The notes under the pieces: generated by a model | Told to the model about the DNA's origin: nothing | The model's database searches: none | What the model saw: the letters and a program-made list of their open reading frames with translations, nothing else | Source of the DNA: Marinicella sp. | GTDB lineage: Bacteria > Pseudomonadota > Gammaproteobacteria > Xanthomonadales > Marinicellaceae | Reading direction: 5' to 3' | NCBI GenBank assembly: GCA_028284365.1 | Contig: JANQRW010000061.1 | Span: 1-34,404, forward strand | DNA length: 34,404 nt | Made by a program: the position numbers and the translations under genes | In this document: positions 15,559 through 24,042 of the stretch, piece after piece | How the letters are laid out: each line of letters starts with the position of its first letter | Numbering within the stretch: position 1 is the first letter of the stretch

Positions 15559-16551
15559 TCAGTGTGCTTCACGATATTGACTGGGCGTGATGCCTTTCCA
15601 GTTGTTGTACGCCCGGAAAAACGAGTTGGTCTCTTGAAAACCAAGCAAGAAAGAAATTTCACCCATGGGCAGTTCAGAATGTCTCAGGTAATGATCGGCC
15701 AATTCCGATCTGACTTGTCTCAATACAGACTGATAAGTTTCGGCGGCTTCATTCAGTTTACGCTGCAAGGTTCGTTTACTCATGGCCAACCTTTTGGCTA
15801 TTAATTCAATTGAGGACTCTCCACTGGGCAGTGCCTCAATCAATACCGACCTGACTCGATCTTTGATGTTTGAACCTTGATCCAAATCTTTCAAACGTTG
15901 ATTCAACCCTGTTTTAAAAAAAGTCCACATAGCGGCGTTTGAAGTGAGGAATGGTTTGTTAGCATCGGCTGCGCTGAAAGTGATGCTGATTGAATTTTTG
16001 AGTGTCAATTCACAGCCAAAGAAAGCCTCATACGGTGTTGGGTCATCAGGCATTTCAGGGAGTGTGACCTTCAGGGGAGTGATCTCAGAACGGGTGGTCA
16101 ATCGCGCCAGTTGATTGAAAAAAGCCAATTCAGCCAAGCCAAAAGATTTTGGTAAAGGGTCTTCAAATCCATAGCATGAGATACTCAGTTTGCTTTTCGT
16201 TTTAGTGATTTTGGTGTCTAAGATCATTGGCCCAATCAAAGGTTTGTATTTACTGATACGAACAATCGCTTGGTTTAGATTTTGACTGCAGATACTCGCA
16301 AACAAAGCTGGGTCGAAGCTTTCTATACTCAGATTTTCAGCCAATAAAAGTGGTAAATGGTTGGCTGTTGTTACTTGTTCTAGCCCATACCAAAAACGAA
16401 AATATTCGGCAGCTGATAGTTGTATGTGAGGCTGATGAAATAGATCCGCAGGCAGACCAGCAGCAACTAGGGCGTCAACTGGATCGATTCCCATATCATT
16501 CAGGAGTACTTTCCAGGTTGGTGAAAAAGTGAAATGAGTGGCTCTTTTCAT
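15559..16551 (-). CDS. AraC-family transcriptional regulator
   Basis: A 330-residue regulator. The N-terminal two thirds match the arabinose-binding-like AraC domain (Pfam Arabinose_bd group, as in OruR): GLPADLFHQPHIQLSAAEYFRFW near 32-54 (motif QLSAAEYFRFW). The C-terminal 90 residues are the double helix-turn-helix: IELIAKRLAMSKRTLQRKLN and ISFLLGFQETNSFFRAYNNW followed by KGITPSQYRE. It is divergent from the molybdenum hydroxylase operon, which it probably controls through the TGCCAAT repeats at 16782-16860. The inducer is likely the substrate or a product of that operon (inference). Confidence 0.88.
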   Translation of the reverse strand: MKRATHFTFSPTWKVLLNDMGIDPVDALVAAGLPADLFHQPHIQLSAAEYFRFWYGLEQVTTANHLPLLLAENLSIESFDPALFASICSQNLNQAIVRISKYKPLIGPMILDTKITKTKSKLSISCYGFEDPLPKSFGLAELAFFNQLARLTTRSEITPLKVTLPEMPDDPTPYEAFFGCELTLKNSISITFSAADANKPFLTSNAAMWTFFKTGLNQRLKDLDQGSNIKDRVRSVLIEALPSGESSIELIAKRLAMSKRTLQRKLNEAAETYQSVLRQVRSELADHYLRHSELPMGEISFLLGFQETNSFFRAYNNWKGITPSQYREAH

Positions 16552-16565
16552 GATTCAACTATAAC

Positions 16566-16694
16566 TCAAGTTAAAGACTTTTTTCCACGGTCTGGTGAGA
16601 CATTTTCAACAGAGCTTGTTGGGGCGTGAATGTGTGCTAATTTTTTACCAATTCCTTCTGAAGCGCCAGTAATCAGTGCTGTATTTTTTGTCAT
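16566..16694 (-). pseudogene. N-terminal remnant of a short-chain dehydrogenase (SDR)
   Basis: Read on the minus strand from ATG 16694, the first 24 codons give MTKNTALITGASEGIGKKLA and then HIHA, a textbook SDR start with the TGxxxGIG dinucleotide-binding loop. After that the sequence leaves the SDR pattern and stops at 16566, 42 codons in, against about 250 for the family. So most of the gene is deleted and its stub remains just upstream of the AraC gene's start. Confidence 0.8.
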
Positions 16695-16781
16695 GATGAT
16701 GTTGCTGTTTTTGAATAACTCTATGGTACGTTTTAAGGCGGTAATTGCATTATCAGAAAGTGCCGAACCGCTATCTATTTA

Positions 16782-16901
16782 TGCCAATGATGGTTACTTC
16801 TGACCGATACTGGCCGAGTTAACTTGCAAACCGTGCCAATCACTGTCAAAGCATGCCAATTTTTTAAATTAACCCCTAGTCAGTTTAAAATCGATTAGAA
16901 T
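16782..16901 (+). promoter_or_regulatory. Operon promoter with three TGCCAAT repeats (probable AraC-type operator)
   Basis: TGCCAAT occurs at 16782-16788, 16834-16840 and 16854-16860. The last two start exactly 20 bases apart, about two helical turns, as expected for direct-repeat sites bound by an AraC-family regulator. A possible -10 box TAGAAT lies at 16896-16901, so the nearest repeat sits just above the -35 region, which lacks a good -35 hexamer, as is common in activator-dependent promoters. The site lies between the AraC gene and the operon it should control. Confidence 0.55.
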
Positions 16902-16932
16902 AATAAGAAAACGAAAAACACAGGGGTTAGAA

Positions 16933-17397
16933 ATGCAAATTACAGTGAATGGCGTCCAGCATGAAATTGATGTTGAAGACGACATGCCTTTGTTATGGGT
17001 TTTGCGTGATGAATTGAAACTCACCGGCACTAAGTATGGCTGTGGTATTGCCCAATGCGGGGTGTGTACTGTGCATATGGATGGTCTGGCGGTCCGTGCT
17101 TGTCAGTTGCGTGCAGGTGATGCACAAGGCCGACAAATCACCACAATTGAAGGATTAGGTACACCTGAGGCATTACATGCCGTCCAAGATGCTTGGATTG
17201 AACATCAAGTGGCACAATGCGGTTATTGTCAATCGGGTCAGATCATGTCAGTGGCTTCTTTTTTGAAGTTTAAACCGAATCCAACAGATGAGGAAATTGA
17301 CTTTGCCTTATCTTCAAACCTTTGCCGCTGTGGTACTTACCCACGCATCCGTGAAGCTGTGAAAACAGCGGCAGCGAAACTCAGGGGCGAGGTCTGA
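16933..17397 (+). CDS. 2Fe-2S subunit of a molybdenum hydroxylase (IorA-like)
   Basis: The 154-residue small subunit of an isoquinoline 1-oxidoreductase-like enzyme of the xanthine dehydrogenase family. The plant-type 2Fe-2S cluster uses C37, C42, C45 and C57 ([17 protein letters not shown]). The second cluster uses C96, C99, C131 and C133 (CGYCQSG and [13 protein letters not shown]). It passes electrons from the molybdenum centre of the large subunit. AGGGG at 16922-16926 lies 6 bases before the ATG. The large subunit starts 2 bases after its stop. It has no signal peptide and probably rides out through the Tat system with its partner. Confidence 0.93.
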   Translation: MQITVNGVQHEIDVEDDMPLLWVLRDELKLTGTKYGCGIAQCGVCTVHMDGLAVRACQLRAGDAQGRQITTIEGLGTPEALHAVQDAWIEHQVAQCGYCQSGQIMSVASFLKFKPNPTDEEIDFALSSNLCRCGTYPRIREAVKTAAAKLRGEV

Positions 17398-17398
17398 T

Positions 17399-19639
17399 AT
17401 GGGAAAGCTAAAAACCATTACTCGAAGGACTTTTTTAGTTGGTTCAACAGCGGTGGCAGGAGGGATCGCTTTTGGTACTTATTTGGCCAAAAAGCCGCTT
17501 GCTAATCCTCTTGAATCACAGCTAAGGGTAGGGGAAGTCACTTTTAACCCTTGGGTGTTGATTGATGCTGAGAAAATCACCTTAATCGTGCCACACATGG
17601 ATATGGGGCAAGGTGTTGCTTCAGTTCAGGCGGCCATGATTGCAGAAGAATTGGATTTGGAAATGGGTCAATTTGAGATCAGTTTTGGTGTACCCGATGG
17701 CGCTTATTACAACACTGCATTGGCTGCCGAAGCAGTGCCTTTTCGTTCGACAGATACTGGCTTACAGGCCGAAACCATGCGCGGGTTAATAGGTTCGGTG
17801 ATGAAAATAATGGGTATGCAAGTGACTGGTGGTTCTACCACTGTGCCGGACACTTTGAATAAACTCAGGATCGCAGGAGCCACTGCCAGAGAAACATTGA
17901 AGCTGACAGCAGCTATTAAAACGGGAGTTGATGTACGTGATTTAAGAACCGCATCTGGAGCTGTGCATTTGCCCGATGGCTCAAAGTTGCTCTATACAGA
18001 ATTAGCAACTGAAGCGGCGAGCTTAAAACCGATTCACCATAATGTGTTACGAGATCCTAAGCATTGGCGTTTGTTAGGCAAGCCAATGAAGCGTTTGGAT
18101 GTGGTTGCCAAATCAACTGGCACCTTAAATTATGGTATAGATTTGTCATTTGATGACATGCTTTACGCTGCGGTTAAGTTAAACCCTCATAAAGGATCAC
18201 CTTTGGCGTCATACGATGACAGCAGTGCCAAAAACATGCGAGGTGTCAGTCATATCTTGCCAGTGACTGGTGGTGTTGTGGCAATTGCTGATAACAGTTG
18301 GCGTGCATTTAAGGCGGTCGAAGCGATCCAATGCGAATGGCAAAAAGCGCCTTATCCTGCTGAACAGGGTGAACATTGGCAGGTGGTTGCAGATTCTTTC
18401 ACCGCAGATCGGTTGGACAAAATCTGGCGAGATGACGGTGATGTACAACAAGCGGTCAATCAGAAACCAGATGCGCAGGCGGAATATAAAGCCCCATATG
18501 TGGCCCACCAGCCCTTAGAGCCATTGAATGCAGTCATTAGAAACGGTAAACAAAAGGTAGATATGTGGGTGGCGCATCAAATGCCGCGATTTGCACAACA
18601 AAAAGTAGCTGCCATCACAGGTCACGATCAGGCTGATGTGCACATTCATCAACAATATGCGGGTGGCAGTTTTGGGCATCGATTGGAGTTTGAAAATGTT
18701 ATTTTAGCTGCAGAAATTGGTCAACAACTACCAGATGAAACCATCAAGTTGACGTTCACCAGAGAACAAGATTTCGCTCAGGATTTCACGCGACAGATTG
18801 GCATGGCCAGAGGACAAGGTACAGTCAAGAATGGGCAAGTTGAAGCCATGGATTTACAAGTGGCCACTGTTTCATCTTCAAGCTCACAAGGTAAGAGAAT
18901 GGACCAACCCATGCCTGGGCCAGATAAACAAATCGCTGAAGGTGTCTGGAATTTACCTTATGCCATTCCTGATTTCAGAGTCCGAGCTTATCGGGTGCCA
19001 GAGCTGGCGCCCACTTCTTCGTGGCGTTCAGTTGGTGCTTCTACGGCTGGTTTTTTCGGCGATTGTTTTTTAGATGAGTTGATTCATATAGCAGGTGCTG
19101 ATCCTTTGGTTGAACGGATTCGTTTATGTGATGATGAAGTGGCCAAACAAGTGCTGATTAAAGCCGGAGAGTTATCGAATTGGCATAAGCCATTGAAACC
19201 CAATCAGGGCCGAGGTGTTGCTTTTGTGGAATCTTTTGGTGTTCCTGTGGCCGAGGTTGTTGAACTTACGCAGACAGAACATGGTATTAAAATTGATCAG
19301 GTTACTGTGGTGGCTGATGTTGGACGTGTGATAGACCCCATTAATTTTGACAACCTGGTCAAAGGCGGTGTGGTCTGGGGTTTAGGCCATGCCATGAATT
19401 GTGAAATCACGTATGCCGATGGTCGGGCACAGCAAAGTAATTACCATCAGCATGCCGGGATGCGGATGCATCAATGCCCGAGAATTATTGTTAAAGGTTT
19501 GGAAAATGGTCGGCAAGTTCGAGGCATCGGTGAGCCTCCGGTGCCTCCTGCAGCTCCAGCACTGGCTAATGCGATTTTTGCAGCAACTGGTCAACGCATT
19601 CGTGAAATGCCGTTTGATAAAAACATTAAGTTCGTATAA
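17399..19639 (+). CDS. Molybdopterin-binding large subunit of a molybdenum hydroxylase (IorB-like)
   Basis: A 746-residue catalytic subunit. It begins with a twin-arginine signal, ITRRTFLVGSTAVAGGIAFG (about 7-26), so the mature enzyme is periplasmic. Next come HMDMGQGVASVQAAMIAEEL, characteristic of IorB-type subunits, the cofactor motif GGSFGHRLEFE, and near the C-terminus VRGIGEPPVPPAAPALANAIF with the expected catalytic glutamate in GIGEPP. Such enzymes hydroxylate N-heterocycles or oxidise aldehydes with water as oxygen source. The substrate is not readable. No FAD subunit is encoded nearby; a cytochrome gene follows instead. Confidence 0.92.
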   Translation: MGKLKTITRRTFLVGSTAVAGGIAFGTYLAKKPLANPLESQLRVGEVTFNPWVLIDAEKITLIVPHMDMGQGVASVQAAMIAEELDLEMGQFEISFGVPDGAYYNTALAAEAVPFRSTDTGLQAETMRGLIGSVMKIMGMQVTGGSTTVPDTLNKLRIAGATARETLKLTAAIKTGVDVRDLRTASGAVHLPDGSKLLYTELATEAASLKPIHHNVLRDPKHWRLLGKPMKRLDVVAKSTGTLNYGIDLSFDDMLYAAVKLNPHKGSPLASYDDSSAKNMRGVSHILPVTGGVVAIADNSWRAFKAVEAIQCEWQKAPYPAEQGEHWQVVADSFTADRLDKIWRDDGDVQQAVNQKPDAQAEYKAPYVAHQPLEPLNAVIRNGKQKVDMWVAHQMPRFAQQKVAAITGHDQADVHIHQQYAGGSFGHRLEFENVILAAEIGQQLPDETIKLTFTREQDFAQDFTRQIGMARGQGTVKNGQVEAMDLQVATVSSSSSQGKRMDQPMPGPDKQIAEGVWNLPYAIPDFRVRAYRVPELAPTSSWRSVGASTAGFFGDCFLDELIHIAGADPLVERIRLCDDEVAKQVLIKAGELSNWHKPLKPNQGRGVAFVESFGVPVAEVVELTQTEHGIKIDQVTVVADVGRVIDPINFDNLVKGGVVWGLGHAMNCEITYADGRAQQSNYHQHAGMRMHQCPRIIVKGLENGRQVRGIGEPPVPPAAPALANAIFAATGQRIREMPFDKNIKFV

Positions 19640-19649
19640 GGAATTGGCC

Positions 19650-20282
19650 ATGAAGACTTTAATGAAATATGTCTTATTGACTCAATTATGTACCGTGGCG
19701 GTGGCAGGACAGGCATTGAAAAAACCTGATGACGGGAGTATCAGTATCGAACAGGGGCTTAAGAGTTGGGCAAAAATATATGATGTGGTCTCTCACCCTC
19801 GTTGTGTTAACTGCCATGTAGGTTCGGATAACTATCCGATGTGGTCAGGGCCAAGCTATGGTAAAACCCGTCGTCACGGTATGAACATCAATGCGGGTAA
19901 CAGTCGTATGGGGGTTGAATCAGTGATGTGTAGCACCTGTCATACTGCCACCACCAGCGAAGCGGCACATGGTGCCCCTGGTGTAAAAGCATCCTGGCGT
20001 TTAGCACCGGTAGCAGCGGCATGGTTTGGGAAAAGTTCGGATGAGATCTGTCAGCAACTGCGTGATCCTAACCGCAATGGTAATCGTTCATTTGAGGATG
20101 TTGCAGCACACTTGAATCATGACGTGATACTGCATTGGGCTTGGCAGCCAGGTGGAAAACGGGAGCCAGCACCTTATTCCTTAGACGAACACGTGAATGA
20201 CATCATGTCTTGGGGGTGGGCAGGTGTGCCTTGTCCTTCAGATTCTGATGAGGCATTAACTGAGGACATCACCAATGAATAA
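19650..20282 (+). CDS. Exported di-haem cytochrome c-like protein of the hydroxylase operon
   Basis: A 210-residue protein with a signal peptide (MKTLMKYVLLTQLCTVAVAG) and two CXXCH haem-c sites: CVNCH at 52-56 and CSTCH at 94-98. The stretch around SWAKIYDVVSHPRCVNCHVG resembles proteins that follow IorAB genes in other proteobacteria. It probably takes electrons from the molybdenum hydroxylase in the periplasm and hands them to the respiratory chain (inference from order and location). AAGGA lies 8 bases before ATG 19650, ruling out the longer upstream frame. Its last 8 bases overlap the next gene. Confidence 0.85.
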   Translation: MKTLMKYVLLTQLCTVAVAGQALKKPDDGSISIEQGLKSWAKIYDVVSHPRCVNCHVGSDNYPMWSGPSYGKTRRHGMNINAGNSRMGVESVMCSTCHTATTSEAAHGAPGVKASWRLAPVAAAWFGKSSDEICQQLRDPNRNGNRSFEDVAAHLNHDVILHWAWQPGGKREPAPYSLDEHVNDIMSWGWAGVPCPSDSDEALTEDITNE

Positions 20283-20619
20283 TCAAAACAATACCTTTTC
20301 TTGGGCGGCTAAGTGGATGTTGATGTGTTCAGCATTACAAATTTCTTTGCCACTGGTGTTGGGGTTCAATGCGGCGGCTTATCTGATGGTGGCTTTGGGT
20401 ATCTTGGGCTGGGTAACAGCATTCGGTTTATTCCAAGGTTGGCGCTGGTTGGCCTATGCGGCTTATATCCCGGTGATGGGTGTGATGATATTGGCTTTTG
20501 CAAAGTCATTTGATGTTGTTGGCTTGGCTGGCTTTTGGTATCTAGGCATTGCCTTATTTGATGGTTTCACAATGGTTGCTTTGTTTAAAGCTTTATGGAG
20601 AAAACCACAACTCGTCTAA
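20275..20619 (+). CDS. Small four-helix membrane protein of the hydroxylase operon
   Basis: A 114-residue hydrophobic protein with about four membrane helices (near 10-28, 31-52, 57-77 and 82-104), size and plan like DoxX-type or similar small membrane proteins, though I cannot assign a family. It overlaps the cytochrome gene by 8 bases, so it is translated with it. It could anchor the cytochrome or help pass electrons to quinone, but no haem or quinone motif is visible. Confidence 0.65.
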   Translation: MNNQNNTFSWAAKWMLMCSALQISLPLVLGFNAAAYLMVALGILGWVTAFGLFQGWRWLAYAAYIPVMGVMILAFAKSFDVVGLAGFWYLGIALFDGFTMVALFKALWRKPQLV

Positions 20620-20670
20620 GAATTTTGACATGGTACAATCTAAACCGTTAAGAGCTGTGTAGGAGATCAG

Positions 20671-22026
20671 ATGTTTAGGTTTGTGATACAGATTGTTGCT
20701 GTTTTGTTGGTGTTGGTGAGTTGTGTTAACAACAAACAATTCCAGAACCTTCCATTAAGTGAAGACTCAAAACGCCTGACAGTGCCAGAGCGACTTGAGG
20801 CTTATGGACACAATGATGACATAACTGTTATTTTGACCTTTTCAGGAGGCGGCACCCGCGCGGCCGCATTTTCTTATGGTGTGATGAAAGGTTTGAAAAA
20901 TACACCCATTCAACTCAACAGTCAAACCCAAGTTAACCTGTTGTCTCTGGTGGATGTTATTTCTTCCGTCTCTGGGGGTAGTTTTACTTCGGCTTATTAT
21001 GGTTTATTCGGTGATCGCTTGTTCATAGATTTCAGCAATGACTTCCTGAAAAATAACATTCAAAGTCAGCTTACCAGACAGCTGTTGGTTAATCCTTTGA
21101 ACTGGTTTCGATTCATGTCTGGACAATACAACCGCAGTGATTTAACAGCACAACACTATCAGGATAAGATCTTCGCTAACAAAACTTTTGCAGACATGCG
21201 ACCTGGCGCACCAGCCATCATGATCAATGCAACAGACATTGCTACTGGTACAGGCTTTACATTTTCTGATGATCATTTTCGTTGGCTCTGCTCAGATTTA
21301 GGCTCTTTTCCCATTGGTAAGGCGGTTACCGCTTCATCAGCGGTACCAGTATTATTTTCACCTGTTTTGATCAAGAACCACAGTGGCTGTGATCCTTTTG
21401 AACATCAATTGGAAACGGTCGATGGTGACCTGAGGTTTATCAACCAAGCGCTTAAAATTCGCAGTTTCTATGATAAGAATGATTACCCTTATCTACATTT
21501 GGTTGATGGTGGTGTGGCTGATAATCTGGGTGTGCGGGCGATATTGAATCAAATATATGCACAGGGCGATAATTTTTGGCAAGCTCTTAAAGCCTATCGT
21601 TTAACCAACACCAAAAAAGTGTTGTTTGTTGTGGTTAATGCTGCTGCAACATTGAATCAGAAACTGTCATTGACTGAAAAAACCCCAGGCTTGGCAGAAA
21701 CATTGAATGCAGTAACTACCATTCAATCGCAAAACTATAATGAAGATACTTTGGATTTACTTCAGCTCAGTGTTAAAAAGTGGACACGGCAAGTGATCGA
21801 AGGTCGATGTGCTGAATTCTTTAAAGCAGGTTGTGATGAATTTGATTTTTATGTGACAGAATTGAATTTCAATGATTTGGGCGAACCAGAAGCATCACAA
21901 CTGGCGGCTGTGCCTACAGCATTGCAACTGCCTGCCGACCAAGTGGACCAATTGGTTCGGGCCGGTGAACGGTTGGTCAAGAATTCTGCAGTGATTCAAA
22001 AATTCGTTCACAACATTCAGAATTGA
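20671..22026 (+). CDS. Patatin-like phospholipase lipoprotein
   Basis: A 451-residue protein with a lipoprotein signal ending LVSC, so C18 should be lipidated. The patatin domain follows: oxyanion motif SGGGTRAAAFSYGVM (58-72), nucleophile S101 in SSVSGGSF (in place of the common GxSxG), and the partner aspartate in LVDGGVADNLGVRA. Patatin enzymes cut acyl chains from phospholipids. A membrane-anchored form would act at the cell envelope. AGGAG at 20661-20665 sits 5 bases before the ATG. It stands alone between the hydroxylase operon and the MFS-PlsC gene. Confidence 0.88.
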   Translation: MFRFVIQIVAVLLVLVSCVNNKQFQNLPLSEDSKRLTVPERLEAYGHNDDITVILTFSGGGTRAAAFSYGVMKGLKNTPIQLNSQTQVNLLSLVDVISSVSGGSFTSAYYGLFGDRLFIDFSNDFLKNNIQSQLTRQLLVNPLNWFRFMSGQYNRSDLTAQHYQDKIFANKTFADMRPGAPAIMINATDIATGTGFTFSDDHFRWLCSDLGSFPIGKAVTASSAVPVLFSPVLIKNHSGCDPFEHQLETVDGDLRFINQALKIRSFYDKNDYPYLHLVDGGVADNLGVRAILNQIYAQGDNFWQALKAYRLTNTKKVLFVVVNAAATLNQKLSLTEKTPGLAETLNAVTTIQSQNYNEDTLDLLQLSVKKWTRQVIEGRCAEFFKAGCDEFDFYVTELNFNDLGEPEASQLAAVPTALQLPADQVDQLVRAGERLVKNSAVIQKFVHNIQN

Positions 22027-22122
22027 GCGTGCTACATTTATTATTCTTTATATTACTGTTTTGGCAATGGTAGTTGAGGGCTGAAGTGCTAAACTGTTTG
22101 GTGTTCAACCAGAAATCGAGAC

Positions 22123-24042
22123 ATGTCGAATAAATCACAATTTCAACTACTCCAACAACGTCGTTTTTTACCGTTTTTTCTCACCCAGTTTTTTGGTGCG
22201 TTTAACGACAACGTATTCAAAAATGCTTTGGTTATCATGATTGCTTTTCGGGTGGTGGAGGAGCAGGTAGATGTTTTGACCAACTTGGCTTTTGGCTTGT
22301 TCATTTTACCGTTTTTCCTGTTTTCTGCTTTTGCCGGTCAAGTGGCAGATAAGTTTGAAAAGTCGATGTTGGTGCGAAGAGTGAAAATGGGTGAAATGTG
22401 TATCATGACATTAGCGGCAGTGGGTTTTTATTTGAATAGCATACCGTTGCTTATTTTTGTGTTGTTTTTAATGGGGGCTCAATCTTCTTTATTTGGGCCA
22501 GTTAAATATGGTTACCTGCCTGAAAAGCTCGACAGCCATGAATTGATGGGTGGCAATGGTTTGGTTGAGGCCAGTACTTTTATTTCAATTTTGTTGGGCA
22601 CCATTTTGGGTGGGGTGTTGATTGCTTTGGATTCATTTATTCCGATTTCCATAGCTGTGATTACTTTTGCTACCTTAGGTTATCTTTCAGCAAGGAACAT
22701 TCCTTTGTGTGTGGCAGCCGAACCGAGTATAAAACTTGATTGGAACCTATGGCGTGCAACTGTTAAGAACTTGAAAATTATTCCTGAAAAGCGAGTGGTG
22801 TTTTTGTCAATTCTAGGCATTTCATGGTTTTGGTTTTTTGGCTCAGTGTTCTTAGCACAAATGCCAAATTTCTGTCGCACTGTGCTCAATGGCAATGAAC
22901 ATGTGGTTACCTTGTTGTTGACCATGTTTTCTATTGGTATAGGGGTTGGTTCATTGTTATGTGAAAAACTTTCAGGGCGTCGGGTTGAGATTGGCTTGGT
23001 ACCAGTGGGTGCGCTTGGCTTGGCTTGGTTTGGTTTTGACTTGTATTGGGTCAGCCACAGCTGGCCAGTATCGGGTTTGAACGATTTAGGAATTGCTGCA
23101 GTGATGGCCACGCCTGGTGCTTACCGTGTGTGTGTTGACCTGGCCATGATTGGTATTTTCGGTGGTTTGTATATTGTGCCACTGTATTCCTTGGTACAGG
23201 AGCGCTCGGATGCCAATAAAGTATCCAGAATGATTGCTGGGAATAACATCATCAATGCGATTTTTATGGTCGTTGCAGCTTTACTGGGCATGTTGGTTCT
23301 GGGGGTTTTCAATTTCAGTATTCCAGAGTTATTTTTGATTACGGTGGTGTTACATATCATTGTCTGTATTTATATTTTTACCATTGTGCCAGAGTTTATT
23401 TTGCGTTTAATTGCTTGGTTGTTGGTTTCGTTGGTTTACCGGGTCAAATACAAGGGTTTAGACAACATTCCGGCAGAGGGTCCGGTGGTTTTGGTTTGTA
23501 ATCACATTGCATTTGTTGACCCGGTAATTATCATGGGTCGTGTCCGCCGTCCAACCAAGTTTGTGATGCATCATAAAATTTACAACAAATTTGGCATGAA
23601 GTTCTTGTTTAAGTCAGCCAAAACCATTCCAATTGCCAGTAGCAAGGATGATCCAGTGATGATGGAGGATGCATTTGTATCCGTTAAAACAGCTTTGGAA
23701 GATGATGATGTGGTTTGTATTTTTCCAGAGGGCCGTTTAACACCGGATGGCGAAATTGGCCAATTCAAAAAAGGCATAGAGCGAATTATTGAGGAAACAC
23801 CAGTGCCAGTTGTACCTATGGCTTTGAATAACCTATGGGGCAGTATGTTTTCAAGATATTCCAAGCGGGTGATTCAAAGGCTGCCCCGAAAATTTATGGC
23901 CAAAGTTGAACTGATTGTGGGCACGCCCATTCCACCTGAAAAAGTCACAGCTGATCTGTTAGAAGAACAGGTTAAAATGCTTAAAAGTCAGGCTGAAATT
24001 GTTAACTCTCTATCGGCCGAAAAAACTGACTCAAATGCCTGA
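22123..24042 (+). CDS. MFS transporter fused to a PlsC-type acyltransferase
   Basis: A 639-residue fusion. Residues about 10-430 are an LplT-like MFS transporter (FFGAFNDNVFKNALVIM near 23-39; LFGPVKYGYLPE), which flips lysophospholipids inward. Residues about 440-620 are a PlsC acyltransferase with the H-x4-D motif NHIAFVD (H461, D466) and FPEGRLTPDG (EGR 536-538). Together they would import and re-acylate lysophospholipids. Related three-part fusions carry an AMP-binding acyl-ACP synthetase domain at the end; here it is absent, so acyl groups must come from another source. The last 55 bases overlap the convergent mdeA gene. Only a weak ribosome binding site is visible. Confidence 0.9.
   Translation: MSNKSQFQLLQQRRFLPFFLTQFFGAFNDNVFKNALVIMIAFRVVEEQVDVLTNLAFGLFILPFFLFSAFAGQVADKFEKSMLVRRVKMGEMCIMTLAAVGFYLNSIPLLIFVLFLMGAQSSLFGPVKYGYLPEKLDSHELMGGNGLVEASTFISILLGTILGGVLIALDSFIPISIAVITFATLGYLSARNIPLCVAAEPSIKLDWNLWRATVKNLKIIPEKRVVFLSILGISWFWFFGSVFLAQMPNFCRTVLNGNEHVVTLLLTMFSIGIGVGSLLCEKLSGRRVEIGLVPVGALGLAWFGFDLYWVSHSWPVSGLNDLGIAAVMATPGAYRVCVDLAMIGIFGGLYIVPLYSLVQERSDANKVSRMIAGNNIINAIFMVVAALLGMLVLGVFNFSIPELFLITVVLHIIVCIYIFTIVPEFILRLIAWLLVSLVYRVKYKGLDNIPAEGPVVLVCNHIAFVDPVIIMGRVRRPTKFVMHHKIYNKFGMKFLFKSAKTIPIASSKDDPVMMEDAFVSVKTALEDDDVVCIFPEGRLTPDGEIGQFKKGIERIIEETPVPVVPMALNNLWGSMFSRYSKRVIQRLPRKFMAKVELIVGTPIPPEKVTADLLEEQVKMLKSQAEIVNSLSAEKTDSNA

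Noticed and set aside
22680-23111. 143-codon open frame antisense to the MFS-PlsC gene
   Set aside because: Shadow of a well-supported gene; no ribosome binding site or domain.
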